This document shows, piece after piece, positions 53,525 to 63,022 of a stretch of DNA of 64,000 nt. The position numbers and the translations under genes were made by a program. The notes under the pieces were generated by a model, which saw only the letters and a program-made list of their open reading frames with translations, made no database searches and was not told the origin of the DNA. Position 1 is the stretch's first letter. Each line of letters begins with the position of its first letter. This stretch comes from Candidatus Nitrospira nitrificans (GTDB lineage Bacteria; Nitrospirota; Nitrospiria; Nitrospirales; Nitrospiraceae): the NCBI RefSeq assembly GCF_001458775.1, contig NZ_CZPZ01000012.1, positions 186,001 to 250,000 on the forward strand, given 5' to 3'.

Positions 53525-54700
53525 ATGGCCGGTTTTCCGATCGAAGTTGCCACACGCATCAAAACGCTGCCTCCCTATTTGTTTGCCGCGATCGATAAGA
53601 TGAAGCAGGAGGCCATTGCCCGTGGGGTCGATATCATCAATCTCGGGATCGGCGATCCGGACTTGCCGACGCCTGCGCCGATTATCGATAGTTTGGCGAA
53701 AGCGGCGAAAGACCCCAAACATCACCAGTACCCCTCCTATGAAGGCATGCTGTCGTTCAGGAAGGCTGTAGCGGACTGGTACAAGCGTCGCTTCAAGGTC
53801 ACGCTCGATCCCACCAGCGAGGTCCTGACCCTCATCGGTTCGAAAGAGGGCATCGGGCATATCCACCTTGCCTTCGTCGATCCGGGCGATATCGTGCTGG
53901 TCCCCAGCCCCGGCTACCCGGTGTATCCCGTCGGCACCGGCTTTTCAGGTGGTGTGTCGCACATCATGCCGCTGACGAAAGCAAACGGATTCCTGCCGGA
54001 TCTGAGCGCGATCCCAAAGAATGTGGCCAAGAAAGCCAAGCTGATGTGGCTGAATTCTCCGAATAATCCCACGTCCGTGATTATGACGAAGGACTACTTC
54101 AAGCGGGCCATCGAGTTCGCGCAGGACAATCGGATCATCATCTGCCACGATGCGGCCTATTCGGAAATTTATTACGACGGCAAGCGTCCGGCGAGTTTTA
54201 TGGAAGTGGAGGGCGCCAAGGACGTCGGCGTGGAGTTCCACTCTCTCTCGAAGACGTATAACATGACCGGCTGGCGCCTGGGGTTTGTCGTCGGCAACAA
54301 GGAGGTTCTGGCCGGCCTCGGCAAGGTGAAGAGCAACCTCGACTCCGGTTGCTTTGAGGCGGTTCAAGAGGCCGGCATTACCGCGTTGGGCTTGGACGAC
54401 TCGGTCACCGACGGCATCCGAACGATCTACCAGGAGCGCCGCGATACCCTCATTCCGGGGCTCAAGCAGCTGGGCTTGGAAGTGGATGCGCCGCCAGCCG
54501 CCTTCTATATCTGGGTGACGGTGCCGAAGGGCTATACCTCCGCGTCCTTCACCGCCCATTTGTTGGAAAAAGCCGGGATTGTGACGACGCCGGGCAACGG
54601 CTTCGGCGCGCCGGGCGAAGGCTATATTCGCATGACGGTCTGCACGACCAAAGAGCGGTTGGCGGAAGCGGTCGAGCGAATTAAAAAAGTGGGATTCTAG
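53525..54700 (+). CDS. dapL: LL-diaminopimelate aminotransferase
   Basis: PLP-dependent aminotransferase (391 residues) of the class I/II group, most like DapL, which makes LL-diaminopimelate directly from tetrahydrodipicolinate for lysine and peptidoglycan. Landmarks are NLGIGDPDLPTP, YPSYEGMLSFRKAVADWY, LNSPNNPTSVI, HDAAYSEIYYDG and the PLP lysine in SLSKTYNMTGWRLG. The ATG at 53525 has AAAGGAGCCAAAGG upstream. DapL use is known for Nitrospira relatives; a different amino donor or acceptor cannot be excluded by sequence alone. Confidence 0.87.
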   Translation: MAGFPIEVATRIKTLPPYLFAAIDKMKQEAIARGVDIINLGIGDPDLPTPAPIIDSLAKAAKDPKHHQYPSYEGMLSFRKAVADWYKRRFKVTLDPTSEVLTLIGSKEGIGHIHLAFVDPGDIVLVPSPGYPVYPVGTGFSGGVSHIMPLTKANGFLPDLSAIPKNVAKKAKLMWLNSPNNPTSVIMTKDYFKRAIEFAQDNRIIICHDAAYSEIYYDGKRPASFMEVEGAKDVGVEFHSLSKTYNMTGWRLGFVVGNKEVLAGLGKVKSNLDSGCFEAVQEAGITALGLDDSVTDGIRTIYQERRDTLIPGLKQLGLEVDAPPAAFYIWVTVPKGYTSASFTAHLLEKAGIVTTPGNGFGAPGEGYIRMTVCTTKERLAEAVERIKKVGF

Positions 54701-54702
54701 AT

Positions 54703-54790
54703 CGTTATTCGTTCAACGTTAACCGGAATCGCATACTGAATCATCGTCGTGTCAGCGATTCACGAATAACGCTTCACGAGATACGCTCAT
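54703..54790. repeat. Heptamer repeat arrays between dapL and folK
   Basis: CGTTATT, CGTTCAA, CGTTAAC, CGGAATC (54703-54730), then CGATTCA, CGAATAA, CGCTTCA, CGAGATA, CGCTCAT (54756-54790). The last unit contains the first two bases of the folK ATG, so the start codon lies within the array. The string CGCTTCACGAGATACGCT is shared exactly with the array at 46863-46897. Confidence 0.75.
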
Positions 54791-55343
54791 GAGTGAGACC
54801 GTCTTCATCGGATTCGGATCGAACGTCGGCGATCGAGTCGATTTTTGCGATCGAGCGGTGACGTTGCTCGGCCTCCTCCCACATTCTCGCCTGCAGGGCG
54901 TCTCGCTGTTGTATGAAACAGAACCGGTCCGCGACCGGATCGATCCCGGGGAAGGATGGTTTCTCAATGGGGTGGTGCAGCTTGAAACGGACATTACTCC
55001 ACGCAGCCTCCTCACGACCCTCCAGGAAATCGAGCGCGCGCTGGACCGAGATGAAGACAATCGGTCCGGTCCTCGCACGATCGACTTGGACATCCTCTTT
55101 TATGGGGAGCGTGTGATCAAGGAACCAGGGCTGACCATTCCGCATCCTCGTCTCCATCAACGCCGATTCGTCCTCATGCCGATGAATGAACTCGATCCGC
55201 TCTGGGTCCATCCGATCCTCAATCAATCGATGGCTCAGCTGTTGACGGAGGCCAAGGACCAGTCTCATGTGCGTCTCCTGTTCCCTCAGCCTTCAACCAG
55301 ATACGGCTCGCGTCCTGCCTGTAGTTCACCGCCCGGCTCATGA
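54789..55343 (+). CDS. folK: 2-amino-4-hydroxy-6-hydroxymethyldihydropteridine pyrophosphokinase
   Basis: Transfers pyrophosphate from ATP to the pterin in folate synthesis. The N-terminus VFIGFGSNVGDR, the signature GPRTIDLDILFYG with the metal aspartates, and IPHPRLHQRRFVLMPMNEL are intact in 184 residues. The ATG lies in a heptamer repeat array and lacks a clear ribosome binding site. The gene overlaps panC by four bases (ATGA), giving a folate-pantothenate operon. Confidence 0.95.
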   Translation: MSETVFIGFGSNVGDRVDFCDRAVTLLGLLPHSRLQGVSLLYETEPVRDRIDPGEGWFLNGVVQLETDITPRSLLTTLQEIERALDRDEDNRSGPRTIDLDILFYGERVIKEPGLTIPHPRLHQRRFVLMPMNELDPLWVHPILNQSMAQLLTEAKDQSHVRLLFPQPSTRYGSRPACSSPPGS

Positions 55344-56206
55344 AAATCATTCGTTCACCCACGGCCATGACAGCCTGGAGCGAGCGACTCAGACGCGAGG
55401 GCGTGACGATCGGCCTGGTTCCGACGATGGGAGCGCTGCACGAGGGCCATCGGGCGCTGATTCGCGCGGCGCGGTTGCGATGCGACGCGCTCGCCGTCAG
55501 TATCTTCGTGAATCCGACACAGTTCGGTCCCCGTGAAGATCTGGCCAAGTACCCACGCCCTATCTCGCGGGACAGAGCCCTATGCCGGAAAGAAGGCGTG
55601 GATGTCTGTTTTGAGCCGACTGCAGGAGCGATGTACCCGAACGGATTTCAAACCATGGTGACGGTTCCGACCGTCGCGCGCCGGTGGGAAGGGGAGATAC
55701 GTCCCCATCATTTTTCAGGCGTCGCGACCGTCGTAACGAAACTCTTCGGGATTGTTCGTCCCCGGATCGCGCTCTTTGGGCAGAAAGATTTCCAACAATC
55801 GGCACTTGTGCGGCAGCTGGTGCAGGATCTGAATCTCGGAGTGGAGATCGTCGTGCATCCGACGGTGCGTGAAGAGGATGGGCTGGCGATGAGTTCGCGC
55901 AATGTCTATCTGTCGCAGGAGGAACGAAAACGCGCCGTTACGTTGTACAAGAGTCTGCGGGCAGGCGCCGAGGCAATCCGAAGAGGAGTGACTGAGGGGG
56001 CGGCAGTTCAGGAGGCGATGATCGAGGTCATTAAGAAAGAGTCTGCATTCAGTATCGACTATCTGGCGGTCTGCGATCCGACAACGCTCGAACCGCTTTC
56101 AACAGTGACCCAGAAGGCCGTGTTGCTGGGAGCCGTCCGTATCGGAGCAGTTCGGCTTATCGACAATATTCTGGTTCCCGCCAAACAGGCGCGGCGTAAG
56201 CGTTAA
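55340..56206 (+). CDS. panC: Pantothenate synthetase
   Basis: Condenses pantoate and beta-alanine with ATP to pantothenate, on the path to coenzyme A. The N-terminal LVPTMGALHEGHRALIR contains the HIGH-like ATP motif, FVNPTQFGPREDLAKYPR and FGQKDFQQSALVRQLVQDL are conserved, and MSSRNVYLSQEER is the KMSKS-equivalent block. The length of 288 residues is normal. Translationally coupled to folK. No panB or panD is in the window. Confidence 0.96.
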   Translation: MKIIRSPTAMTAWSERLRREGVTIGLVPTMGALHEGHRALIRAARLRCDALAVSIFVNPTQFGPREDLAKYPRPISRDRALCRKEGVDVCFEPTAGAMYPNGFQTMVTVPTVARRWEGEIRPHHFSGVATVVTKLFGIVRPRIALFGQKDFQQSALVRQLVQDLNLGVEIVVHPTVREEDGLAMSSRNVYLSQEERKRAVTLYKSLRAGAEAIRRGVTEGAAVQEAMIEVIKKESAFSIDYLAVCDPTTLEPLSTVTQKAVLLGAVRIGAVRLIDNILVPAKQARRKR

Positions 56207-56308
56207 TAAACCTATTCAGCGTCGGCCTCGCTTTTCTCACCCTGCCCTAGAAAGTGTTATTTCATAGTCCGTTCCTTTACAATTTGACTTGCTTGCCGGG
56301 GGACGCTG

Positions 56309-57688
56309 ATGGCTGGAAGAGTTTTGATCGTCGATGACGACGGAGATATTGTAAGCAGTTTGCAGAACCGCCTTGAATGGCTCGGTTACCAATGCCAGTC
56401 CGCTTCGAACGGAAAGGAAGCGCTTCGCATAATTCGCGAGAACGATCCCGATATCGTCCTCTTGGATCTTGAGATGCCGGAATTGGGCGGGATAGATGTC
56501 ATGAAACAATTGGCGGGTGACACAACAATGGCCGCTTCCTGTCGCCCCGCCGTGGTGATCATGACTGCCTTCGGCACGGTCGATCGGGCTGTGGAAGCCA
56601 TGAAGCTGGGCGCGCAGGAATTTCTGACCAAACCGTTCGATGCAGATCATCTCGCAATAGCGATCGACAAAATTCGCGAGCGTCAGGCCCTACAAGGGGA
56701 GCTGACACAGCTACGATCGGATGCGCTACGACGTTATGAGATGGTAGTCGGCAACAGCGATCGTATGACGGCGGTGATTGACATGGCGAAACAGGCATCG
56801 CCTTCGGACATGACCGTCCTGCTTCTTGGGGAAACCGGCACGGGAAAGGAAGTCTTGGCACGGTCGATCCACCGCTGGAGCCCACGCGCACGGAAGCCTT
56901 TGATGGCCATCAATTGTGCGGCGTTGCCTGAGCAGTTACTCGAAAACGAACTTTTCGGCCATGAAAAAGGATCCTTTACAGGGGCGCTCACGCGCATGAT
57001 CGGGAAGCTGGAAGCGGCTGAGGGCGGCACGGTGTTCTTGGACGAGATCGGCGACGTGCCGATCGGGCTACAGGGGCGACTTTTGCGAGTCTTACAGGAC
57101 CTCGAGTTTCATCGAATCGGCGGCACCAACCAGGTTCGCGTGAACGTCCGCTTCATTGCCGCTACCAATCGGGACCTGAAAGCGGCGGTACGCGCTGGAT
57201 CGTTCCGGGAGGATCTCTATTATCGGCTGAATGTGTTTCCAATCATATTGCCGCCGCTGCGTGAGCGAAGAAACGACCTACCGATCCTGATCGACCATTT
57301 TCTCAAACGCTTCTCCAAAACCGGCCGTGGGGCGGGGATGAGTATCGACGACCAAGCCATGAAGGTGCTGTCGGAATATTCCTGGCCCGGCAATATCCGC
57401 GAACTGGAAAATGTCTTGGCGCGGGCCGTCATTCTCTGCCGAAACAACACGATATGCCCGGAGCATCTTGGCCTGCAGCCGGCGGCGGTACCTCTGTCGG
57501 AATCAGATCCGACGGCGCTTCCCTATTATGCGGCCATGGAACGCTACAGTCATCTCGTGCTGTTCAACGCGTTGAAACGCGCCGAGTGGAATCAGACCAA
57601 GGCCGCGCAGTTGCTGGGACTCCAGCGCACCTATTTCACGAAACTCCTTCGACAAAGGAACATTCCCACCACGCCGAGCGACCAATAG
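56309..57688 (+). CDS. Sigma-54-dependent response regulator (NtrC family)
   Basis: A 459-residue enhancer-binding protein. REC domain at residues 1-120 (VLIVDDDGDIV; phospho-acceptor aspartate in IVLLDLEMPELGG). AAA+ domain at about 145-380 with Walker A LGETGTGKEVLARSIH, the sigma-54 contact loop in GSFTGALTRM, Walker B GGTVFLDEIGD and the arginine finger region FREDLYYRLNVFPI. A Fis-type helix-turn-helix closes the protein (NQTKAAQLLGLQRTYFTKLL). It should act with sigma-54 and with the kinase encoded convergently at 57749. Confidence 0.94.
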   Translation: MAGRVLIVDDDGDIVSSLQNRLEWLGYQCQSASNGKEALRIIRENDPDIVLLDLEMPELGGIDVMKQLAGDTTMAASCRPAVVIMTAFGTVDRAVEAMKLGAQEFLTKPFDADHLAIAIDKIRERQALQGELTQLRSDALRRYEMVVGNSDRMTAVIDMAKQASPSDMTVLLLGETGTGKEVLARSIHRWSPRARKPLMAINCAALPEQLLENELFGHEKGSFTGALTRMIGKLEAAEGGTVFLDEIGDVPIGLQGRLLRVLQDLEFHRIGGTNQVRVNVRFIAATNRDLKAAVRAGSFREDLYYRLNVFPIILPPLRERRNDLPILIDHFLKRFSKTGRGAGMSIDDQAMKVLSEYSWPGNIRELENVLARAVILCRNNTICPEHLGLQPAAVPLSESDPTALPYYAAMERYSHLVLFNALKRAEWNQTKAAQLLGLQRTYFTKLLRQRNIPTTPSDQ

Positions 57689-57748
57689 GCAGGTGAAGGA
57701 TATCCGCACATTCCATGAAGACGTTCGGCACTCGACCGGCAGGAGCCG

Positions 57749-59479
57749 TTATCCTGCGACAGCGGTCGAATCCATCGCGGGAAGCGTGACAGTGAAACAC
57801 GCCCCACCCCCGACAACGTTGTCGACCGAAAGCCGGCCATCGTGCAATTCGACGAGATGCTTGGCGATCATTAAACCCAATCCAGACCCCGCTATCGACG
57901 CTTCGCTCGATTTGGCTCGGTAAAACGGTTCGAAGATTCGGTCGATCTCCATGGGGTCGATGCCTCGGCCGTGATCCCGCACTCGGATTGTAAGAGCATG
58001 AGGACTCTCCGTGGCGTAGCTGATGATGACGGTGCTTCCGGTGGGAGAAAATTTAATGGCATTCTGAATCAGATTGGTGAAGACAAGCAGGAGTTTCGCT
58101 GAATCGCCAAGAATGGCCGGCACTGCCGCGAGCGTGTCATGCTCGATCACGATGTTGCGTTCCTGCGCCACCGGCGCCAAATTGTCGACGGCGGAGGACA
58201 CCACGCTTACCGGATTGACGGGGTTGCGGTTCAACGCCGCCTGTCCGGATTCGATCCGGGAGAGGTCGAGCGCTTCTTCGATGAATTGCTGCAGGCGATG
58301 GATGTTGGCCCTGACTCGTTGCAAGACCGAGGTTTGCTTGTCGGTTAAATGTCCTCCGACTCCATCAAGCAAATTGTCGAGATGCAGTTTAATCGAGGTC
58401 AGGGGCGTGCGAAGCTCATGAGAAGTGGTGAAGAGCGACTGAGATTTCCGTCGATCCAGTTCTTGTAGCTTTGCATTCGCTTCGGCCAGCGCGCGGGTGC
58501 GCTCCTTGACCCGCAATTCCAGGGATTGAGTGAGGCTCTCCAAGGCCGTGGTCATGCCGTTGAATACGTCCGTCAATCGACCAACCTCGTCTCCTCCATG
58601 GGGAACCACGCGGACGGAAAGATCGCCCTCGGAGGCGCGCGCCGCGGCTCTGATCAAGGCTTGAAGCGGTGTGGTCAAGCGCTTGGCGAACCACACGCTC
58701 ACGATGCCGGCCGCCAGCAGCAAGCCGACCGTGATAAGTATCGTCCTCTGAATCAGGGATTGAAGTTCTTGTTGAAGCGTGACCGTCGAGAGGCCGACGC
58801 GGACCAGCCCATCCACTCGAGCGGAGTCCGCAGTGATTCTCCCCTGGTCCTGTTCCAAAATCACGCCAAGCCCGGCATCCTGCTCGACGACCGGAGACGG
58901 GCGGCGAATAGGAACAGCGATGTCGTAAAACACTGGGACGGTTCGTCCAACAATAATGTACAGCAATTCCATCAGGGAGAGTAGGTTGTCCGTATCGAGT
59001 TGAGGTCGATCGTCATCGAACCGAATTTTAGCGATGGACTGCAAGGTGGGCCTGTGGTTCTTGGATGCCAGGGCTACCATTGGCGACGGCGGCAGAGTCA
59101 GTGCGGCCTCTTCTCGTTCAGAAAGTGGAAGCCAGCTCCCTTTGCCTTTGGCGGACAACGTCAGGCCCTGTTCCGTCCCAATGACGAGGTAGGCCACATG
59201 GTCCACGGCCAATGCCGTCTCGCTCAGTCGTTGGAGCGCAGGGGCGTCTCCGGCGAGCACACTGTATCGGCTCTCGATGGCTAGGTGTTGCCCCAAGACG
59301 GCACCGCTTTGCAAAAGACTCTGGATGGAGGACCGGCACAACTGCATCATGAACGCCGTGCTGAGCAGTCCGATCGCGACCAAGAGGGTAAGTAAGGTGC
59401 AGACGATGAGTTTGGTCTGCAAGGATGCGGCAGCCGAAGCCCGCCACTTCTTCATCGAGAGAAGGAGGGGAGTGGTCAT
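57749..59479 (-). CDS. Membrane sensor histidine kinase
   Basis: A 576-residue kinase. Two membrane helices (about residues 24-46 and 245-265) frame a 200-residue periplasmic sensor. HAMP lies around 266-320, a short coiled coil leads to the phospho-histidine in SQSLFTTSHELRTPL, and the ATPase has the N box LIQNAIKFSPTGS, the G1 box VRDHGRGI and GSGLGLMIAKHLVELH. Its ATG overlaps the stop of the ABC-binding-protein gene by four bases, so sensing may involve that protein. It is convergent with its presumed partner regulator, an unusual orientation for a cognate pair. Confidence 0.93.
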   Translation of the reverse strand: MTTPLLLSMKKWRASAAASLQTKLIVCTLLTLLVAIGLLSTAFMMQLCRSSIQSLLQSGAVLGQHLAIESRYSVLAGDAPALQRLSETALAVDHVAYLVIGTEQGLTLSAKGKGSWLPLSEREEAALTLPPSPMVALASKNHRPTLQSIAKIRFDDDRPQLDTDNLLSLMELLYIIVGRTVPVFYDIAVPIRRPSPVVEQDAGLGVILEQDQGRITADSARVDGLVRVGLSTVTLQQELQSLIQRTILITVGLLLAAGIVSVWFAKRLTTPLQALIRAAARASEGDLSVRVVPHGGDEVGRLTDVFNGMTTALESLTQSLELRVKERTRALAEANAKLQELDRRKSQSLFTTSHELRTPLTSIKLHLDNLLDGVGGHLTDKQTSVLQRVRANIHRLQQFIEEALDLSRIESGQAALNRNPVNPVSVVSSAVDNLAPVAQERNIVIEHDTLAAVPAILGDSAKLLLVFTNLIQNAIKFSPTGSTVIISYATESPHALTIRVRDHGRGIDPMEIDRIFEPFYRAKSSEASIAGSGLGLMIAKHLVELHDGRLSVDNVVGGGACFTVTLPAMDSTAVAG

Positions 59480-60456
59480 GGAATCAATGTCTCATTCGCC
59501 TCTCGTTTGGCGAAGCTGCCGGTCCCGTTGAAGATTTTCCCGGCTGCGCGGACGACCTGGTCCGGAGGCGTCAGGCCAAGATACGAGGCCACCTTTAGGT
59601 TTAAGGCTAGCTCGGTCTTTTCCGGAGGCACAAAGCGAGGGCCTTTCATCGGCTCTTTCCGCAGCAGGCGTTTGCCGATATGTCCGGCCTGGCGACCGGC
59701 CTCCGCTGCGTCGACTACGAGCGCGCCAAGCGCGCCCTGTCGTACCAAGGTCGTCGAAAAGGCGAAGACGGGCACCTTGGCGTCCAATGTGGTTTCCAGA
59801 ATGAACTGAATCGACTGTTCGGTTATCACGGTCTGGTCCTGAATGAGCCATAGGGCGTCAATTCTTGTGATGAGGGCGCGTAGCGCAGCCGGCAGATCGT
59901 CAGGAGTGGCAATGAGAGCGGGGACGAGCTGGAGCCCTTGTTTCTCGGCATGATGCGCGGCGTCCTGGATCATGGAGCCGGTAAAGCGCTCATCGTACAA
60001 AAGGCCGATCCGCTTGGCCTGCGGCATCACGGCATGCAGCGATGTCAGCTGTTGCTCAATCGGAACACGCATGTAAACGCCATAATGATTCGGCGCCGTA
60101 AATTCATACGACTCGGGGGCCATTACCATGCAGACGACGATCGGTGAATCGAAGATTTCCAACTTGGCGGCCAATGCCGCTTTCAGTCCAACGGCAATGA
60201 TCAAATCCGGCTGGTCGGCGCGGAGATTCTGGGCGATGCTCCGGCCGCTGGTCACGTTGCCGCGCAGGTCGTATATCGTAACCGTTGCATCCGCGGGCAG
60301 AACTTGTTTGGCTCCGGCAACGGACTCATTATAATAAGTGAGATCGTTCGATTTGAGAATCGCCACGTCCAACGCAAAAGCAGGCACCGGGAAGATCGGT
60401 CCCGGCAGGGACAGCAGAGCGGCTATAATCGCGCGAAAGATGAACATAGTCGGCAT
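59476..60456 (-). CDS. ABC-type substrate-binding protein (ABC_sub_bind family)
   Basis: A 326-residue exported two-lobed binding protein of the PF04392-like class. Signal peptide FRAIIAALLSLPGPIFPVPAFA; then a core with DVAILKSNDLTYYNESVAGA, GLKAALAAKLEIFDSPIVVC, KRIGLLYDERFTG and VPVFAFSTTLVRQGALGALV. No permease or ATPase is adjacent; instead it is coupled to the sensor kinase gene, so it probably works as a ligand-presenting sensor subunit. The start is uncertain: ATGs at 60456 and 60447 lie close together and neither has a clear ribosome binding site. Confidence 0.85.
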   Translation of the reverse strand: MPTMFIFRAIIAALLSLPGPIFPVPAFALDVAILKSNDLTYYNESVAGAKQVLPADATVTIYDLRGNVTSGRSIAQNLRADQPDLIIAVGLKAALAAKLEIFDSPIVVCMVMAPESYEFTAPNHYGVYMRVPIEQQLTSLHAVMPQAKRIGLLYDERFTGSMIQDAAHHAEKQGLQLVPALIATPDDLPAALRALITRIDALWLIQDQTVITEQSIQFILETTLDAKVPVFAFSTTLVRQGALGALVVDAAEAGRQAGHIGKRLLRKEPMKGPRFVPPEKTELALNLKVASYLGLTPPDQVVRAAGKIFNGTGSFAKREANETLIP

Positions 60457-60641
60457 AGAGAACAAGCAACTGAGTCAAATGTCGTCGCGAGTCCCAATTT
60501 TATAGGCTTTGTCTGAACAAACCCAGTCTTAAACCGCCATGGTTGCTCGCTCAGAATCTGGAGTTGGCGTCACTTTGACTATTCCGATTTCACACACCGT
60601 CTCCAGGCTGAATCTTCGTATTAGCCTTCTTCCGAGTTGGT

Positions 60642-62660
60642 TCACAATTTGAGCGTGAGCCAGCCCATCACGCGGCTGCCGAGAACGTCGGCCAACGGGT
60701 GTTCCTGGTGGCGTTCGTTCAAAGCATTGAAGACCGAGATCGCCGCCTCGGCGCGGTCGTGCCAGAAGCGGTAACCGCAACGCAGGTTGAGGAGGGTATA
60801 GTGTCCAACCCGGCTATTAGGGACGGCACTCGGCGGAATCAGACCGAGGCCCGCGAAGGTGTGGAAGTTTTGCTCCACTGGATAGAGTGCTGAATGCACA
60901 TGGTGAATCGCCAATTCGCCAGTGAGCCCATTGTTCCAATTGCCTTGGAGCCCTGCGTTAATCTTGATCCGCGGGGCTCCACGCTGACCCCGAAGGTCGA
61001 TAGACGTTTGATCTACTATCTCCTGGTAGGCAAAATTGGCAAACCCACGCAACCAAGTTGTGGCAAGAATCTCGACGCCGGCTTCGCCCCCATAGATATC
61101 CACCTGTCCCTGGTTCAAATAGAGTCCGCTGCCACTCGCATTAATTTCAATCGGAACGATGAGATCCGACAGACGATTGTAAAAGACATCAGCCCGTAGC
61201 CGGACTCGATGGGCAAAATACCATCCCTGATAACCGGCCTCATAGGAGACGATCTGTTCCGGCGCCAGGTTCTTGTTGCCGAACAGTGTGCTTGTATTGC
61301 TGAATCCAAACAGGGTGATCGTCGTTGGGATCTCTTGGAAGGTCTCTACGAGCGTGGGACTGCGGTATGCGACAGATCCTGAAAGTCGAATCGTATGATT
61401 TGGGATCGGCGAATAGATCAGGGCGACGCGCGGGCTGTAGGTGGGATTCAGTTCATTGTGCAAGTCCATACGAATGCCCGCGTTAAGCGTCAGCTTCGCA
61501 GTGAAGCGCCAGTCATCCTGCAAGTAAACGCCAAACCGATCCTCATGGCCGTTTTCCGTAAGTTGGGTTCCAGAAATGGTATTCCGTCTATAGTTTCCTC
61601 CGAGGATCAGCCGATGAGCAGGGTTGAGTTCGATCGTATGTTGCAATTCGGCATTGTAGGTATGACCGTTATAGGGGACTCCCCGCGAGCGGCCGAATTT
61701 ATCGGTTACTGCGATGAGTCCTGCAAGCGACGCCAATGGTTCGCTGTCAGTCGTGGTCTCATTTCCTTGCCAATTGAATCGCAAAAAGAAATTAGGTCGC
61801 TCGTACAATACTTCGCTGTATGCATAGGTGGATGGTGTATTGAGGTATAGAAAATCCGCAGATGCAAAGTCGAAACGGTTTGTGTCGGCGAGGCCGCCGG
61901 CAAACTTGATGGACGAGTCGCTGTCAATGCTATAGATGGCTTGTCCATTGAAACGATGAACGCGGTAACCGAGCGCACTCCTATCTCGCCACTGCTGCTG
62001 TTGGTCGCGGCCGATTGAGAGTCGATAGTCGAATTTTTTTCCAATGGTGCCGGCTTGGATGCCAGCGCTTCGCAGGGTCCCGAGTTCACCATACCCGGTT
62101 TGGAGGGTGGTTCCGGCCATCTCAGCTCCCGACTTGGTGATGATGTTCACGACTCCATCAAACGCGTTGAATCCGTAGATGGCTGAAGCCGGGCCTTTCA
62201 AAACCTCGATGCGTTTAATCTCCGGAAACGTAATAGGCAATTCCGTCCAGGGTGCTAGGCCTTGTCGGTCAATGTAAACCGATCGACCATCCACCAGTAC
62301 CAGAAGCTTGTTCGCCCGCTGCTGATTGTCGCCTCGCGCACTCACGTTGAACTCTCCAGCCGTCATCTGCATCACTTCCATCCCCGGCACGCGGCGCAAC
62401 AGCGTGGGAATGTCGGTGGCTCCGGAGAGGCGGATATCCTCTTCCGTGATGACATGGAGATTGGACGGTGATTGGGAAATCGGCTGTTCGCGGCGGATGG
62501 CGGTTACCACAGTCTCCTCCTGGAGATAGAGCGCTTCCTCTCTCAAGGCGGCTTCCGTCAACGACGAGGTGCGAGGGATAGGGGAAGTATCTGAAGCCAG
62601 GCAAGAACCGCTCCAGATGAGCAGAGATATGGTGATCGCAACCAGGGCTGGTGGAAACAT
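60642..62660 (-). CDS. TonB-dependent outer-membrane receptor
   Basis: A 672-residue receptor. After the signal peptide (PPALVAITISLLIWSGSCLA) comes a TonB box EETVVTA, then a plug domain with ITEEDIRLSGATDIPTLLRR, VPGMEVMQMT, LLVLVDGRSVYID and IEVLKGPASAIYGFNAFDGV. The barrel has the usual extracellular-loop variability and ends GWLTLKL. It imports an unknown ligand, perhaps a metal chelate, vitamin or oligopeptide. The start at 62660 is preferred because it opens directly on the signal peptide. It lies upstream of the binding-protein and kinase genes on the same strand with a 185-base gap, suggesting a surface-signalling locus. Confidence 0.92.
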   Translation of the reverse strand: MFPPALVAITISLLIWSGSCLASDTSPIPRTSSLTEAALREEALYLQEETVVTAIRREQPISQSPSNLHVITEEDIRLSGATDIPTLLRRVPGMEVMQMTAGEFNVSARGDNQQRANKLLVLVDGRSVYIDRQGLAPWTELPITFPEIKRIEVLKGPASAIYGFNAFDGVVNIITKSGAEMAGTTLQTGYGELGTLRSAGIQAGTIGKKFDYRLSIGRDQQQQWRDRSALGYRVHRFNGQAIYSIDSDSSIKFAGGLADTNRFDFASADFLYLNTPSTYAYSEVLYERPNFFLRFNWQGNETTTDSEPLASLAGLIAVTDKFGRSRGVPYNGHTYNAELQHTIELNPAHRLILGGNYRRNTISGTQLTENGHEDRFGVYLQDDWRFTAKLTLNAGIRMDLHNELNPTYSPRVALIYSPIPNHTIRLSGSVAYRSPTLVETFQEIPTTITLFGFSNTSTLFGNKNLAPEQIVSYEAGYQGWYFAHRVRLRADVFYNRLSDLIVPIEINASGSGLYLNQGQVDIYGGEAGVEILATTWLRGFANFAYQEIVDQTSIDLRGQRGAPRIKINAGLQGNWNNGLTGELAIHHVHSALYPVEQNFHTFAGLGLIPPSAVPNSRVGHYTLLNLRCGYRFWHDRAEAAISVFNALNERHQEHPLADVLGSRVMGWLTLKL

Positions 62661-63022
62661 GGTGCCGCCACCACACATGCGAAGAAAGAGAGAGATTCCG
62701 ATGGAGCGCCGGCCATTATACGGATAGGCAAGCAAATACGAAATGGTCCCGAGCTGGATAAATTTTTATTCATAGCTGAATGGATTTTTTTATTCACTGC
62801 GGCACCCAGGAATGAAGGCCTCTACTCCTTCCATGTTTACGTGACCTTCCAGAAGCAGCTGAATATGGCCTTGTAGCCCTGTCCACCTGTGATCATGAAC
62901 ATTCGTCCCGCGCTGGCACGGGGGTTGCCTAGAGACCTAGTGGTGCAGCTGAAGGAATTTGTTCATAAGTAAATCTGCTCGGGGTTATGGAATTTATTCG
63001 CCGGGAATAACGGGGAGGGGAT
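62661..63022. other. Divergent regulatory region between TonB receptor and SBBP protein
   Basis: 362 gene-free bases. They hold a near-perfect sigma-54 promoter (62914-62928) and an AT-rich tract with two TTTTTATTCA-like words near 62764-62795. No clear upstream activator palindrome was resolved by eye. Confidence 0.6.
62914..62928 (+). promoter_or_regulatory. Sigma-54 (RpoN) promoter
   Basis: TGGCACG-GGGG-TTGC matches the -24/-12 consensus TGGCACG-N4-TTGC exactly, with the invariant GG and GC at the right spacing. It points at the SBBP protein gene at 63023, 95 bases downstream. An NtrC-type activator is encoded in the same locus at 56309. Confidence 0.8.
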
